64,000 bases of DNA from Collinsella sp. Lineage in GTDB: Bacteria > Actinomycetota > Coriobacteriia > Coriobacteriales > Coriobacteriaceae. The stretch is from the NCBI GenBank assembly GCA_018380195.1, contig JAGZUC010000009.1, forward strand, positions 7,722-71,721. Direction: 5' to 3'. The position numbers and the translations under genes are program-made. Shown piece by piece: positions 16,321 through 25,364 of this stretch (its first letter is position 1; every line of letters begins with the position of its first letter). Under the pieces are notes generated by a model. The model made no database searches and was not told the origin of the DNA. It saw only the letters and a list, made by a program, of their open reading frames with translations.

Positions 16321-16893
16321 CTATTTGAGCTTGCGGGTCTTGGGCTTAAAGCGCATACCCGTCTGGCGTCCGCCACGCGCGGAGAATCCATAGCCGGACT
16401 GCGGCACGACGCCGGACATCAAAAACGGAATGGCAACCAGACCCGTCAGGATCGAGGACGGCAGCGCATGGCCGAAGATCGCCACGACAAAGCTCGTCTC
16501 CAAACCCATAAACAGCAAGATGATGCTGTAGATCACATTAATGACGAGCGCGAAGGCGCCCACAGTGACGCCGCGCGCACTCTGGGTACTGCCCGTCTGA
16601 CCGACGGCGCTGTGCACCAGGGCAAAAGAACCCACGGTCAGCAGGAGCGACATAACGCCCACCGGCACGGCAGCGGACAGGTCATAGAACAAGCCGCTGC
16701 AAAAACCGCACACGACGGCACGGGTCGGATCGCCCGAGAACACGCTTAGGCACACCAGGATAATCATGAAGTTGACGCGACCGCCCGCAATGGAGATCTG
16801 CGGTGCCAGGCCTGCCTGCAGCAGCACGCACACGATGGCGGCGATTACAAACGTACGGGAGCTCATCCCCTGCTCGTGTAGATCCATGGACAT
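16321..16893 (-). CDS. mreD: Rod shape-determining protein MreD
   Basis: A 190-residue protein with five to six predicted membrane helices, in the MreD position between mreC and mrdA. Sequence similarity in this family is weak; GRVNFMIILVCLSVFSGDPT and VVCGFCSGLFYDLSAAVPVG are the recognisable stretches. It ends in a basic cytoplasmic tail. The ATG at 16893 is six bases from the mreC stop; an ATG two codons later has better ribosome-site spacing. Confidence 0.85.
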   Translation of the reverse strand: MSMDLHEQGMSSRTFVIAAIVCVLLQAGLAPQISIAGGRVNFMIILVCLSVFSGDPTRAVVCGFCSGLFYDLSAAVPVGVMSLLLTVGSFALVHSAVGQTGSTQSARGVTVGAFALVINVIYSIILLFMGLETSFVVAIFGHALPSSILTGLVAIPFLMSGVVPQSGYGFSARGGRQTGMRFKPKTRKLK

Positions 16894-16898
16894 GCCCC

Positions 16899-17897
16899 CT
16901 ATTCGCTCGAGCCAGAATCGGTCGTCTCGGACGTGTCGGAACTGTCATCCGAGCTCTCGTCCTTCGTCTTGGTCGCAGCGTCGCGCGACGTTCCCTGCGG
17001 CGTGCTGTTGGCCGTGCTCACATCCTCATCCGAGGCCGACTGTTCGTCGGTCAGCGAGGTAATGACCAGCACTTCCTCGTTGTTCTCGGCCGTGGTCTGA
17101 GCGCGCACCACAATGGTGTAGTACACGTCGTTTGCCGATTTCTCAACCGACGAGACGGTGCCAAGCGGAAGGCCCTTGGGGAACACGCCGCCGATGCCCG
17201 AGGTCACGATGATGTCGCCAACCTTAACGTCGGAGTCGACGCTCACGTACTCAAGACGCAGCGTGCCGTCAGCCTGACCCTGCAGCATGCCCTGAGCGCG
17301 CGTGTCCTGCACCATAGCGGACACGCCCGAGTTCTCGTCGCCAATCAGGCGCACGGTCGACGTTTTGGCCGATACCTCGATAATCTGGCCGATAACACCG
17401 GCAGAACTCGTCACGGGCATGTTGATGGTAAGGCCGTCAGCAGAGCCCTTGTCGATGGTAACGGTCGAGGTCCAGGCATCGCCGGAGGCACCGACAATAC
17501 GAGCTGCAGTCGATTTAAGGTTGTAGGTCGACTGCAGGCCGACCAGCCCTTCCAGACGCTCGGCGGTCTTTTGAGCCTCGGAGAGCTCAGCAACCTTAGA
17601 GGTCAGTTCCTCGTTTTGCTTCTTGAGTTCGTCGAGCGTGTCCTGCGACGCCGTAAGGTTAGAGAACACGTTGCCGATCGCATTGAAGGGGGCCGCCACA
17701 GCCGAGCCCACAAAGCGCACCGGCGAGGTAATCGTCGTCACGCCCGAACGCACGGCATGAATCGGTCCTGCCTCGCCCTCGCGGATGTAAAACGTGAGCA
17801 GCAACACCGAAATCAGGCTGAAAACAATCAACGGGCGCATACCCGTTGATTGTCGCTTGGTATTCAGATTTGTGGAGAAACCCGAAGATCGTGCCAA
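16899..17897 (-). CDS. mreC: Rod shape-determining protein MreC
   Basis: A 332-residue bitopic elongasome protein. One membrane helix (about 22-38) is followed by a coiled coil (about 78-115) and the double beta-barrel MreC domain with VIGQIIEVSAKTSTVRLI and DIIVTSGIGGVFPKGLPLG. The last 50 residues are a low-complexity Ser/Asp/Thr tail. The TTG at 17897 with AAGGTGG upstream is the only sensible start before the membrane helix. It is encoded between mreB and mreD. Confidence 0.92.
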   Translation of the reverse strand: MARSSGFSTNLNTKRQSTGMRPLIVFSLISVLLLTFYIREGEAGPIHAVRSGVTTITSPVRFVGSAVAAPFNAIGNVFSNLTASQDTLDELKKQNEELTSKVAELSEAQKTAERLEGLVGLQSTYNLKSTAARIVGASGDAWTSTVTIDKGSADGLTINMPVTSSAGVIGQIIEVSAKTSTVRLIGDENSGVSAMVQDTRAQGMLQGQADGTLRLEYVSVDSDVKVGDIIVTSGIGGVFPKGLPLGTVSSVEKSANDVYYTIVVRAQTTAENNEEVLVITSLTDEQSASDEDVSTANSTPQGTSRDAATKTKDESSDDSSDTSETTDSGSSE

Positions 17898-17918
17898 ATG
17901 GAATCCACCTTTTGGAAA

Positions 17919-18962
17919 TTAAGCATTGGTCTGGACGAAGCCGCCATCAAACGCATTGGCCTCGAGCACGCGGGCACAGCCGTTAACGACGTTATCGAGC
18001 GCCGTGGGGCTGACGTTGACCGAAACACCGGTCTCATCGCGCAGGCGCACGTCGAGACCGCGCAGCAGCGCGCCGCCACCAGTCAGCAAAATACCGTAGT
18101 ACATAAGGTCCGAGGCAAGATCGGGAGGCGTAGCGTCGAGTGCGTCCTTGACGGCCTTGGCCATCTCGTCGAGCGGCTTGTTGAGCGCGCGACGAATCTC
18201 CTCGCTCTCGATGCGCACGGTCTTGGGCAGACCGGTGATCACGTCGCGGCCGTTGACCTCGACGTCGAGCTCGTCCTTGAGCGGCACGGCGGAGCCGACC
18301 TTGATCTTGATGTCCTCTGCCGTACGCTCGCCGATGGCCAAGTTGTAGGCATCACGAACGTGCGTGAGGATGGCCTGATCGAACTCGTCGCCGGCAATAC
18401 GGATGGACTGCGAGACGACGATGCCACCCATAGCGATAACGGCAACCTCGGTGGTACCGCCACCGATGTCGATGACCATGGAGCCGGTGGGTTCCTCGAC
18501 GGGCAGATCGGCGCCGATAGCGGCAGCCATGGGCTCCTCGATCAGGTAGGCCTGGCGAGCGCCAGCCTGGATCGTGGCCTCAAAGACAGCACGCTTCTCG
18601 ACCGACGTGACGCCGGAGGGAACGCAGACGACAACGCGCGGACGCGGGGTCCACGGATAGCGCTTCTCGGACGCCTTGTCGATAAAATAGCGAAGCATAG
18701 CCTCGGTAACATCGAAGTCGGCGATGACGCCGTCCTTCAGGGGACGAACGGCCACGATGTTGCCGGGCGTACGGCCGAGCATGCGCTTTGCCTCGATACC
18801 GACCGCCAGGATGCGCTCGTCGTTCTTATCGATGGCGACGACAGAGGGCTCGCGAATGACGATGCCCTTGCCGCGCACGGAGACAAGCGTATTTGCGGTG
18901 CCGAGGTCGATGGCAAGATCGCCCGCATAGCTACCGAAGAACATATCCATCAAAGAAAACAA
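17919..18962 (-). CDS. mreB: Rod shape-determining actin homologue MreB
   Basis: A 347-residue actin-like ATPase that forms membrane filaments guiding lateral wall synthesis. It carries LAIDLGTANTLVSVRGKGIV (phosphate 1), MVIDIGGGTTEVAVIA (phosphate 2) and LLTGGGALLRGLD (adenosine). The N-terminal MFSLMDMFFGSYAGD has hydrophobic residues suited to membrane contact. The TTG at 18962 has AGGAG upstream. It is the first gene of mreB-mreC-mreD-mrdA-rodA. Confidence 0.96.
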   Translation of the reverse strand: MFSLMDMFFGSYAGDLAIDLGTANTLVSVRGKGIVIREPSVVAIDKNDERILAVGIEAKRMLGRTPGNIVAVRPLKDGVIADFDVTEAMLRYFIDKASEKRYPWTPRPRVVVCVPSGVTSVEKRAVFEATIQAGARQAYLIEEPMAAAIGADLPVEEPTGSMVIDIGGGTTEVAVIAMGGIVVSQSIRIAGDEFDQAILTHVRDAYNLAIGERTAEDIKIKVGSAVPLKDELDVEVNGRDVITGLPKTVRIESEEIRRALNKPLDEMAKAVKDALDATPPDLASDLMYYGILLTGGGALLRGLDVRLRDETGVSVNVSPTALDNVVNGCARVLEANAFDGGFVQTNA

Positions 18963-19022
18963 CGCAACTCCTGATGTGTTGGATGATTGCTGGAAAACTA
19001 CTAGCTCATGATACTAGCGCAA

Positions 19023-19055
19023 GCCCGGCACCTCACTTGCGGTGAAGCGCCGGGC
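19023..19055 (-). terminator. Possible terminator after the TPR-protein gene
   Basis: GCCCGGC (19023-19029) pairs with GCCGGGC (19049-19055) around an inner TCAC/GTGA stem. No T-run follows on the minus strand, so this may be a weak terminator or an RNA-stability hairpin ahead of mreB. Confidence 0.4.
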
Positions 19056-19077
19056 AAAGCTAAATCCCATAAGGTCA

Positions 19078-20382
19078 CTACTGGTTGTCAGCAGCCGAGA
19101 AATCCATATCGAGCGAGGAAACGGCCCAGCCGATATGATTGTCGGAGCGCACGAATTTGACGGTGTACTCCTGCTCGCCGCCCTTGGACAGCGAAGCCTT
19201 GACCTTGGCGGTCGTCTCGGTCATGGACTGATCCATGCCCTCGACGGACACGGTGGCGCCCTGCGGAATCGAGGAGATGATCATCGACTTGGCGTCCTCG
19301 GACAGGCTCGAGGCCAGGCAAGACTCGGCCTTTGCGGTGTCACCGTCGCCGGCAGCCTGGAACAGATCGGTGATAACCGACTCCTGCGAGGGGAAGCCAA
19401 AGCCGCGCGTGTAGGCAAAGCCCAGACCGCCCGCAGCAATCAAAATGAGCAGAAGCAGCACGATGAAGACTTTGAGACCCGTGTGGCGATGGCGACGACG
19501 GACCTTGGCCTGCTTACGATCCTGACGGTCCTGCTGGACCATCTCGGACTCGGACAGCGTAAAGAAGCCGGTGTCCGAGGGATCGGGCATAAACTGACCG
19601 GTCGCGCCCGTAGGATCGAGCGGATCGACGGCAGGAGCGTCCATCGCGGGCGCCGGAGCCGTGGCCATAGCCGTCTGGGCAGACAGCGCGGCAAGCGAAT
19701 CATGCACGCGGGCAAGCTCAACGGCCTGCTCGGAAGTGAGCTGGTAGATGCCATCGGCAGTAGCGGCGTTAAAGGCGTCGAGTGCGTCGGAGGGACGGCC
19801 GGCGGCAGAAAGCGCCTGACCCATGCCGGCGTTGAGCGCACGCGTGTCGTCGCGGGGGCCGGCAAAGTCGATAGCCGTGCGGTAGGTCTCCACGGCATCC
19901 GCCGGACGGCCGAGCTTAATGAAGCAACGACCAAGCTCGCCCAGTGCGGCGGCAGGAGCCGGATTGGCGCCGTCGATGGCAGCCTGACGGAAGGCAGTAC
20001 CCGCGTTGGCATAATCGCCCGACTGGAACAGCGCATTGCCCAGGCCCAGATAGGCCTTGAACGGCGTGGCATAGGAAGCATCCTGCGTAGCAGCAGAGAA
20101 CGCCTGGGCGGCCGTCGTGTAGTCGCCCACGGCGGCGAGTGCCTTGCCGCGGTTGGTGAACAGCGCGCCGCGCTTGCCGTAGGTGCCGTCATTGAGGGCA
20201 GCGGCGTAGGCCTCGGCGGCCTCGGCATACATGCCCAAGTGCATCAAGGCGTTGCCACGAAGGTGATCGGCCTCGCCCATAATCTCATCGGGAGTCTTTG
20301 CCGCCCCAAGCATCTGGGCTGCAGCGGAAAAATCACCCGCGCGGTAAGCGGCGCGGCCCTGTTGGATCAGCTGGCTATTCAA
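19078..20382 (-). CDS. TPR-repeat membrane protein
   Basis: A 434-residue protein. Residues 1-180 are tetratricopeptide repeats (AAYRAGDFSAAAQMLG, GNALFQSGDYANAGTAFRQA, LGRCFIKLGRPADAVETYR). A Pro/Ala linker, a basic cluster (KQAKVRRRHRHTGLK) and one membrane helix (VFIVLLLLILIAAGGLGFAY) follow. The C-terminal 100 residues (VITDLFQAAGDGDTAKAESC) resemble small outer-face domains of the DUF4878/SnoaL-like type. With the TPRs inside and this domain outside it may be an envelope scaffold; no specific function can be assigned. The cyclophilin gene ends 11 bases upstream. Confidence 0.7.
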   Translation of the reverse strand: MNSQLIQQGRAAYRAGDFSAAAQMLGAAKTPDEIMGEADHLRGNALMHLGMYAEAAEAYAAALNDGTYGKRGALFTNRGKALAAVGDYTTAAQAFSAATQDASYATPFKAYLGLGNALFQSGDYANAGTAFRQAAIDGANPAPAAALGELGRCFIKLGRPADAVETYRTAIDFAGPRDDTRALNAGMGQALSAAGRPSDALDAFNAATADGIYQLTSEQAVELARVHDSLAALSAQTAMATAPAPAMDAPAVDPLDPTGATGQFMPDPSDTGFFTLSESEMVQQDRQDRKQAKVRRRHRHTGLKVFIVLLLLILIAAGGLGFAYTRGFGFPSQESVITDLFQAAGDGDTAKAESCLASSLSEDAKSMIISSIPQGATVSVEGMDQSMTETTAKVKASLSKGGEQEYTVKFVRSDNHIGWAVSSLDMDFSAADNQ

Positions 20383-20393
20383 GGAAGTCCCCT

Positions 20394-20936
20394 TTACTCG
20401 TGAACGATCTCGACATGGACGATCTCGTCGCCGGCACGCAGCTGCGAAATCACATCGAGACCCTCGACCGTGGTACCAAAGACGGTGTAACCGGAATCGA
20501 GGTTATGCTGGGCGCCCAGGCAGAAGTAGAACTGCGAACCCGCGGAATCGGGGTCCATGGAGCGTGCCATGGCAAGGGCACCATCGACATGGCTGTTGCG
20601 CGGATTGGTGGCAAACTCGCCCTTGATGCAGTAGCCGGGGCCACCGGTACCGGGCATGCCGTCGGGGCCCTCAAGACCAGCGGCGACGTCGGCGCCGGAC
20701 ATATCGCGGGTATTGGGGTCGCCGCCCTGGATGACAAAACCGGGCACATAGCGATGGAACTTAAGGCCATCATAGAAGCCCATCATGGAAAGCTCGCAGA
20801 AGTTCGCGACATGAATGGGAGCGCCCTCGCCGTCAAACTTGACCTTGATGGTGCCCTTCGACGTCTCGATAACGGCGCACTCGTCGCCGGCAAGCTGATA
20901 CTCGGGCGTGTAGAGCTCTTTCTTAAAACCAAACAT
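20394..20936 (-). CDS. Cyclophilin-type peptidyl-prolyl cis-trans isomerase
   Basis: A 180-residue cytoplasmic cyclophilin. The active-site region FHRYVPGFVIQGGDPNTRD contains the catalytic arginine (FHR) and is followed by GSQFYFCLGAQHNLD and YTVFGTTVEGLDVI. There is no signal peptide. It catalyses proline isomerisation in protein folding. It is the gene upstream of the TPR-protein gene with an 11-base gap, so they are probably co-transcribed. Confidence 0.92.
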   Translation of the reverse strand: MFGFKKELYTPEYQLAGDECAVIETSKGTIKVKFDGEGAPIHVANFCELSMMGFYDGLKFHRYVPGFVIQGGDPNTRDMSGADVAAGLEGPDGMPGTGGPGYCIKGEFATNPRNSHVDGALAMARSMDPDSAGSQFYFCLGAQHNLDSGYTVFGTTVEGLDVISQLRAGDEIVHVEIVHE

Positions 20937-21037
20937 GTGGTTCCTTCCTCGTGCGTTTAAAGCATATTTGTACGAATTGTAGCAATAAGCATACGCTTAC
21001 ATCAATTGCGCACGTAGGTTATGCCGACTATGGCGAA

Positions 21038-22186
21038 CTAATTTTGGGAACGCTGCTGCGGCTTCCAGGAGCCCACATTGGCGTCGTACTGGTTCAGCGC
21101 GCTGTTGCCGCCCTGTGCGATGGGCGCCAGGATATCGCTTTGGTGGGAACTCATCGACTCACCATCGGGAATGGCCAGCGAGATGTCCCAGCTCTGACAG
21201 ATCACGTCGACACGCTCGTACATCCACTCGGCAAGCTGCTTTAAGTGGGCGATGTCATCCGCATAGACCGTATCGTCCTGATACTTAAGGTTGTTAAGCT
21301 CATCTTGCGTCTTTTTGATCTGGTCGCGCAGGGCGTAGGCACTCTGCGACAGCTCCTGACGGGTGGACAGTGGCGTTCGAAGATAGCCATTGTTAAAAGA
21401 ATCGATGACCTCGCCGATCTGGTCCTCGTCACCGTAGGACACGATGGTCTGATACAGACCGTCGAGCCTGGTATAGAGCTGATCATCGGTGAGCACGGTT
21501 TCTTCCTGGACCACCTCGGCAGAATCGTCCTGCTTGGTATCGTCCTCAGTCGCCTCACCCTTTTGGCGCGTAGGGAAGGTCGTCTGCGCGGCCTGGCCAA
21601 ACTGGTCATAGAAGCCGGGCATAACACCCATGGGATCGGTCGTCACGAACCAATAGGCACCACCGCACACAAAGGCAAGGACCGCGATGATAATGAGCGG
21701 CTTGGGGATATGACGCTTGTGCTTGTGATAGGCGTCCTCGTCGGGATGCACCTTGCGCTTGGGTTTTTGAGCATCGTCATGCAGAGAAACGGGCGTGGGA
21801 ATATCGACCTTGGGGATACCGAAATCCTTATCGAAAGCCGGCAACACGCAGGTCTCGTTGGGGTCGGCGGCGTCCGAAAGAACCGCGGCTGCCGAGGCGG
21901 GCGCATGCGGCACCTCGGTATCGATCTGCTCTTGCGTTAGGCGCGGAAAGCCCGCCGTGCGACCCGCAGCCAGATCGGATGCGGCAGCGTCCTCGGAGAG
22001 GATACCCGGAGCGGGGCGTCCGCATTTGGGGCACGTACGATCATGCGGAGAAAGACGGGCACCGCAGCCCTCACAGAACACGAACTCGGTGTGCTCGGGA
22101 CCATCGCCCGGACCCACATAGGCGTTACAGTAGGGGCAGAACGAGGCGCCGTCCTCGATAGTCTTAAGGCAATGCGGGCAGATCAC
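21038..22186 (-). CDS. Double zinc-ribbon membrane protein
   Basis: A protein of about 382 residues with two N-terminal zinc ribbons (CPHC...CPYC and CEGC...CPKC in the first 60 residues). A disordered linker, a basic stretch (KHKRHIPKPL), one membrane helix (IIIAVLAFVCGGAYWFV) and an outer domain with helical segments follow. The frame is open to 22216, but the GTG at 22186 with AAAAGAGG upstream sits just before ICPHCLKTIEDGASFCPYC. That cysteine start is usual for zinc-ribbon proteins. Function unknown. Confidence 0.7.
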   Translation of the reverse strand: MICPHCLKTIEDGASFCPYCNAYVGPGDGPEHTEFVFCEGCGARLSPHDRTCPKCGRPAPGILSEDAAASDLAAGRTAGFPRLTQEQIDTEVPHAPASAAAVLSDAADPNETCVLPAFDKDFGIPKVDIPTPVSLHDDAQKPKRKVHPDEDAYHKHKRHIPKPLIIIAVLAFVCGGAYWFVTTDPMGVMPGFYDQFGQAAQTTFPTRQKGEATEDDTKQDDSAEVVQEETVLTDDQLYTRLDGLYQTIVSYGDEDQIGEVIDSFNNGYLRTPLSTRQELSQSAYALRDQIKKTQDELNNLKYQDDTVYADDIAHLKQLAEWMYERVDVICQSWDISLAIPDGESMSSHQSDILAPIAQGGNSALNQYDANVGSWKPQQRSQN

Positions 22187-22289
22187 GGCATCCTCTTTTC
22201 GAAGCAATTCAAACAATCGAGGTTAGAGCATAACATCGCCACGGCCCCACAGGAGCAAGGCACCAATTCAACATCGCCAGGGCGCGTAG

Positions 22290-25022
22290 TTACTTCTTCT
22301 TTTTGCACGGCATCGAGACTTTGATGCCTTGGGCGGACTTGGTTACGCGAGAGCGCTTGGCTCCGGTACTCTTCTTTTTCTTGGGCTGGGCCTGGGCCAC
22401 GCCCTCGAGCGCGCGGGCCTCGGCCTCGCGCGCGGTGCGGTCCTCGCGGCGCTGCGCCATATCGGCAGCAACGCGCTTGGCAAAGCGTCCAGCCGTCGAA
22501 CCCGTCGAGCTCACCTTGCCGCCACCGCGACCCAGACGCACGCGTACACCGCGACCAAAGCCGGTGGCCGAATGACGGCGACGCGGCTTAAGCGAATCCA
22601 TCATCGTGGCGAGCTTAAAGAACACCGAGCAGGTAAAGACGACGATAACCGCCAAGATAACCATCTGGCTCACCGACAGGTTGGCAATGGACAGCAGCTC
22701 CGGGAAGCCGATAACACCCGTCAAAATGCCGGCAACAACGAACACGAAGAGCACCACGCGCAAGGGCGTGAGCGGCTGCGAAATTCGCCAGATGAGGCTG
22801 ACGCTTGCCGCGCACGACGTGATCAGGCACATGGTCGAAAGCGTGAGCTGGCTAAAGCCAAACACGCGCGCCACGAAGATATCGAGCGCCACGGCCAGAA
22901 TAACCGCAATCGATGCCGGCAGGGCCCGCTTAAGCACGTTAGTCAGGAACGACCCCTTCACGCGGGCGTTGTTGGGCTCCAGGCCCAAAACAAAGCCCGG
23001 CGCGCCGATGCAGAAGAAGTTGATGAGCGTCATCTGGATGGGCTCAAAGGGATACGGCGGCAGCGCGATGCAGAGCGCCGCCAGACCCATCGAGAACAGC
23101 GTCTTGGTCAGGAACAGCAAAGCCGAGCGTTGCAGGTTGTTGATAGAACGACGACCCTCGGCAACCACGGCGGGCATCGAGGCAAAGTCGTTGTCGACGA
23201 GCACGATCTCGGCCACGTTGCGCGCGGCATCGGAGCCGGCGCCCATCGCCACGGAGCAGTCGGCCTCCTTGAGCGCCAAAACGTCGTTGACGCCATCACC
23301 CGTCATGGCCACAGTGTGCCCGCGACGCTTGAGCGCCTGCACGAGTTCACGCTTCTGCTGCGGCGTCACACGGCCAAAGACGTGGTAACGGTCCACCGCC
23401 GCATCGAGCTTGGACGGCGTATCGAGCGTCGTGGCGTCCACGTACGCATCAGCCCCGGGCACGCCCACCACGCGCGCGATCGACGACACCGTACGCGGGT
23501 CGTCGCCGCTGATCACATTGAGGGTCACGCCCTGCTCGTTAAAGTAGCCGATAGTCTCGGCCGCCGAGGTACGGATCTCGTCGCGAATGGTCACAAAGCC
23601 CACGGGCTCGGCCTCACCAACCATATCGCCGTCGGGCGTAAAGCCGTCCACGCGAGCCACCACGAGCACGCGGCAGGTATCGGCAAGCTCAGCCACGCGA
23701 TTCTCGACCAGCGCAAATACACGGTCCGAAAGCACAAATTGCGCCGCACCCATCACATAGGAGCCTTGGGCAAACGAAGCACCGCTCCACTTTTTGGACG
23801 ACGAGAACGGAATGACCGACAGCGGCTCGGACACCTCGACCGGACGGTCTGCATAGTAGTTGAGCAGCGCCTGGCAGGTCTCATTGGCATCCGCCGAAGT
23901 CGCACGCGCCACGTTAGCGAGCGCAAAGTCGAGCACCGTGGTATCGACGGGAACGGCGGCCTCGCTCTCCCCCACGCTCACGCCTTCAACCGGCAGCGGA
24001 TAGGTGCCCTCGACCTCCATGCGGCCCGAGGTAATGGTGCCCGTCTTGTCCAGACACAGCACGTCGACGCGCGCGAGCGTCTCGATGCAATAGAGCTGCT
24101 GGGCCAGCACCTTGCGACGCGCCAGGCGCACCGTGGCGATGGCCAGTACCGACGAGGTCAGCAGTACCAAACCCTGCGGAATCATACCCAGCAGGGCGCC
24201 CACCGTGGACAGCAGCGCCGACGAAGGCACATGACCGGCCAACAGCTCGGAGAAGCACCACGAAAGCGCGCTATCGCCCGGGGTTCCCGCGGCATCCCAC
24301 AGCTCGCTCACACTCGAGGCAAACAACGCCAAACCGAGCGGGATCATGATGATGCTCGCAAAGCGCACGATGGCGTTCAGCGCGTTCATGATCTCGGAAT
24401 TAACCTTTTTGACGTACTTGGCCTCGTTATTAATTTTGGCCACGTAGTTGTCGGCGCCGACATGGATCACGCGGGCGCGCAGCAGGCCCGAGTCGATAAA
24501 GCTGCCGCTCATGAGCTCAGAGCCTGGCTGTTTCTTAATAAGGTCGCTCTCGCCCGTCAGCAGGCTCTCGTTCACGAGCGCCTCGCCCGACACCACCACG
24601 GCGTCGGCGGGAATCTGGTCGCCGCGCCCCAAGCGGATGATGTCGTCGAGCACGATCTGGTCCAGGTCGAGCTCCACCTCGGCGCCGTCGCGCACCGCGA
24701 TGGCCTTCTTGGAGGTCAGCAGCGTGAGCTTATCGACCATCTTCTTGGAACGCATGGACTGAATGACGCCAATAGCGGTATTGAGGAACACCACGAACAG
24801 GAACGTCAGATTCTTAAACGAACCGGTCAAAATGACCAGGAACGCCAAGATCACGTTGATCAAATTGAACAACGTGCAGAGGTTCTCGATGATGAGCTCT
24901 TTGACCGACTTGGTCTTGAGCTCCATGTTGCGGTTGATCTTACCGGCGGCGATGCGCTCCTCGACCTCGGCGGTCGAGAGTCCGCGCTCGATATCCGTTG
25001 CTGCCATACCACGTCCCATCAC
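22290..25022 (-). CDS. P-type cation-transporting ATPase
   Basis: A 910-residue P-type ATPase. Motifs are TGES (156-159, actuator), the phosphorylated Asp325 in DKTGTITSG, the nucleotide-domain KWSGASF region, and the hinge TGDGVNDVLALKEADCSVAMG. Ten membrane helices are predicted. It resembles the uncharacterised Gram-positive cation ATPases often annotated as Ca2+/Mg2+-like or HAD-IC transporters; the transported ion cannot be read from the sequence. The last 80 residues are a strongly basic tail (PKKKKSTGAKRSRVTKSAQG, ending CKKKK). The frame starts at GTG 25022; ATGs at 25019 and 25007 are alternatives. Confidence 0.88.
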   Translation of the reverse strand: MMGRGMAATDIERGLSTAEVEERIAAGKINRNMELKTKSVKELIIENLCTLFNLINVILAFLVILTGSFKNLTFLFVVFLNTAIGVIQSMRSKKMVDKLTLLTSKKAIAVRDGAEVELDLDQIVLDDIIRLGRGDQIPADAVVVSGEALVNESLLTGESDLIKKQPGSELMSGSFIDSGLLRARVIHVGADNYVAKINNEAKYVKKVNSEIMNALNAIVRFASIIMIPLGLALFASSVSELWDAAGTPGDSALSWCFSELLAGHVPSSALLSTVGALLGMIPQGLVLLTSSVLAIATVRLARRKVLAQQLYCIETLARVDVLCLDKTGTITSGRMEVEGTYPLPVEGVSVGESEAAVPVDTTVLDFALANVARATSADANETCQALLNYYADRPVEVSEPLSVIPFSSSKKWSGASFAQGSYVMGAAQFVLSDRVFALVENRVAELADTCRVLVVARVDGFTPDGDMVGEAEPVGFVTIRDEIRTSAAETIGYFNEQGVTLNVISGDDPRTVSSIARVVGVPGADAYVDATTLDTPSKLDAAVDRYHVFGRVTPQQKRELVQALKRRGHTVAMTGDGVNDVLALKEADCSVAMGAGSDAARNVAEIVLVDNDFASMPAVVAEGRRSINNLQRSALLFLTKTLFSMGLAALCIALPPYPFEPIQMTLINFFCIGAPGFVLGLEPNNARVKGSFLTNVLKRALPASIAVILAVALDIFVARVFGFSQLTLSTMCLITSCAASVSLIWRISQPLTPLRVVLFVFVVAGILTGVIGFPELLSIANLSVSQMVILAVIVVFTCSVFFKLATMMDSLKPRRRHSATGFGRGVRVRLGRGGGKVSSTGSTAGRFAKRVAADMAQRREDRTAREAEARALEGVAQAQPKKKKSTGAKRSRVTKSAQGIKVSMPCKKKK

Positions 25023-25083
25023 GTCGCGTCGGTATAAGAAAAACCGCCCGGACCATGCGAGGTTCGGACGGTCTTACGTTCGA

Positions 25084-25160
25084 TGGTGCCCCATGTTGGA
25101 TTCGAACCAACGGCCTTCTGCTCCGGAGGCAGACGCTCTAATCCCCTGAGCTAATAGGGC
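25084..25160 (-). tRNA. tRNA-Arg (anticodon CCG)
   Basis: A cloverleaf on the minus strand: acceptor GCCCTAT with ATGGGGC, D arm GCTC/GAGC, anticodon stem TCTGC/GCAGA with loop CTCCGGA (anticodon CCG, reading CGG), and T arm GTTGG TTCGAAT CCAAC. The discriminator is A and the CCA end is encoded. Confidence 0.95.
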
Positions 25161-25253
25161 CAACGTTTGGCATTATACCCAAGTGCACCACGGGCTGTCA
25201 AAATAAAAGAAAAAGCTTTGCAATTCCGAGGAAGACGCGGCGCAACGGCCCAC

Positions 25254-25283
25254 TTTAGAAGGCAAAAGCGAGTCAGATAGTAT
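25254..25283 (+). promoter_or_regulatory. Candidate aro-operon promoter
   Basis: TTTAGA (25254-25259), 18 bases, TAGTAT (25278-25283). Transcription would start near 25290, just before a small ORF that opens with ATG at 25292. Motif match only. Confidence 0.4.
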
Positions 25284-25291
25284 AAACTCTC

Positions 25292-25354
25292 ATGCACCAT
25301 ATATACACGGCTCGCGATGCGGGCCGTTTTTGCAAAAGTTATCCATCGAGGTGA
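25292..25354 (+). CDS. Putative leader peptide ahead of aroF
   Basis: A 20-codon ORF that would encode MHHIYTARDAGRFCKSYPSR. It contains two Tyr and one Phe codon and ends inside the aroF ribosome-site region. No ribosome site precedes it; if transcription starts near 25290 it would be essentially leaderless. It runs through the terminator-like hairpin at 25307-25331. Speculative. Confidence 0.3.
   Translation: MHHIYTARDAGRFCKSYPSR
25307..25331 (+). terminator. Terminator-like hairpin in the aroF leader
   Basis: ACGGCTCGC pairs with GCGGGCCGT (nine base pairs including one T-G) around a GAT loop, and TTTTT follows. It lies between the candidate promoter and the aroF start, as an attenuator would. 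Confidence 0.6.
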
Positions 25355-25364
25355 GAGGCACACC

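Noticed and set aside
19042..20403. A 453-codon open frame on the plus strand
   Set aside because: It is antisense to the TPR-protein gene, and its translation is low in complexity.
22329..25037. A 902-codon open frame on the plus strand
   Set aside because: It is antisense to the P-type ATPase and gives a His/Arg-rich protein without domains, a common artefact in GC-rich DNA.
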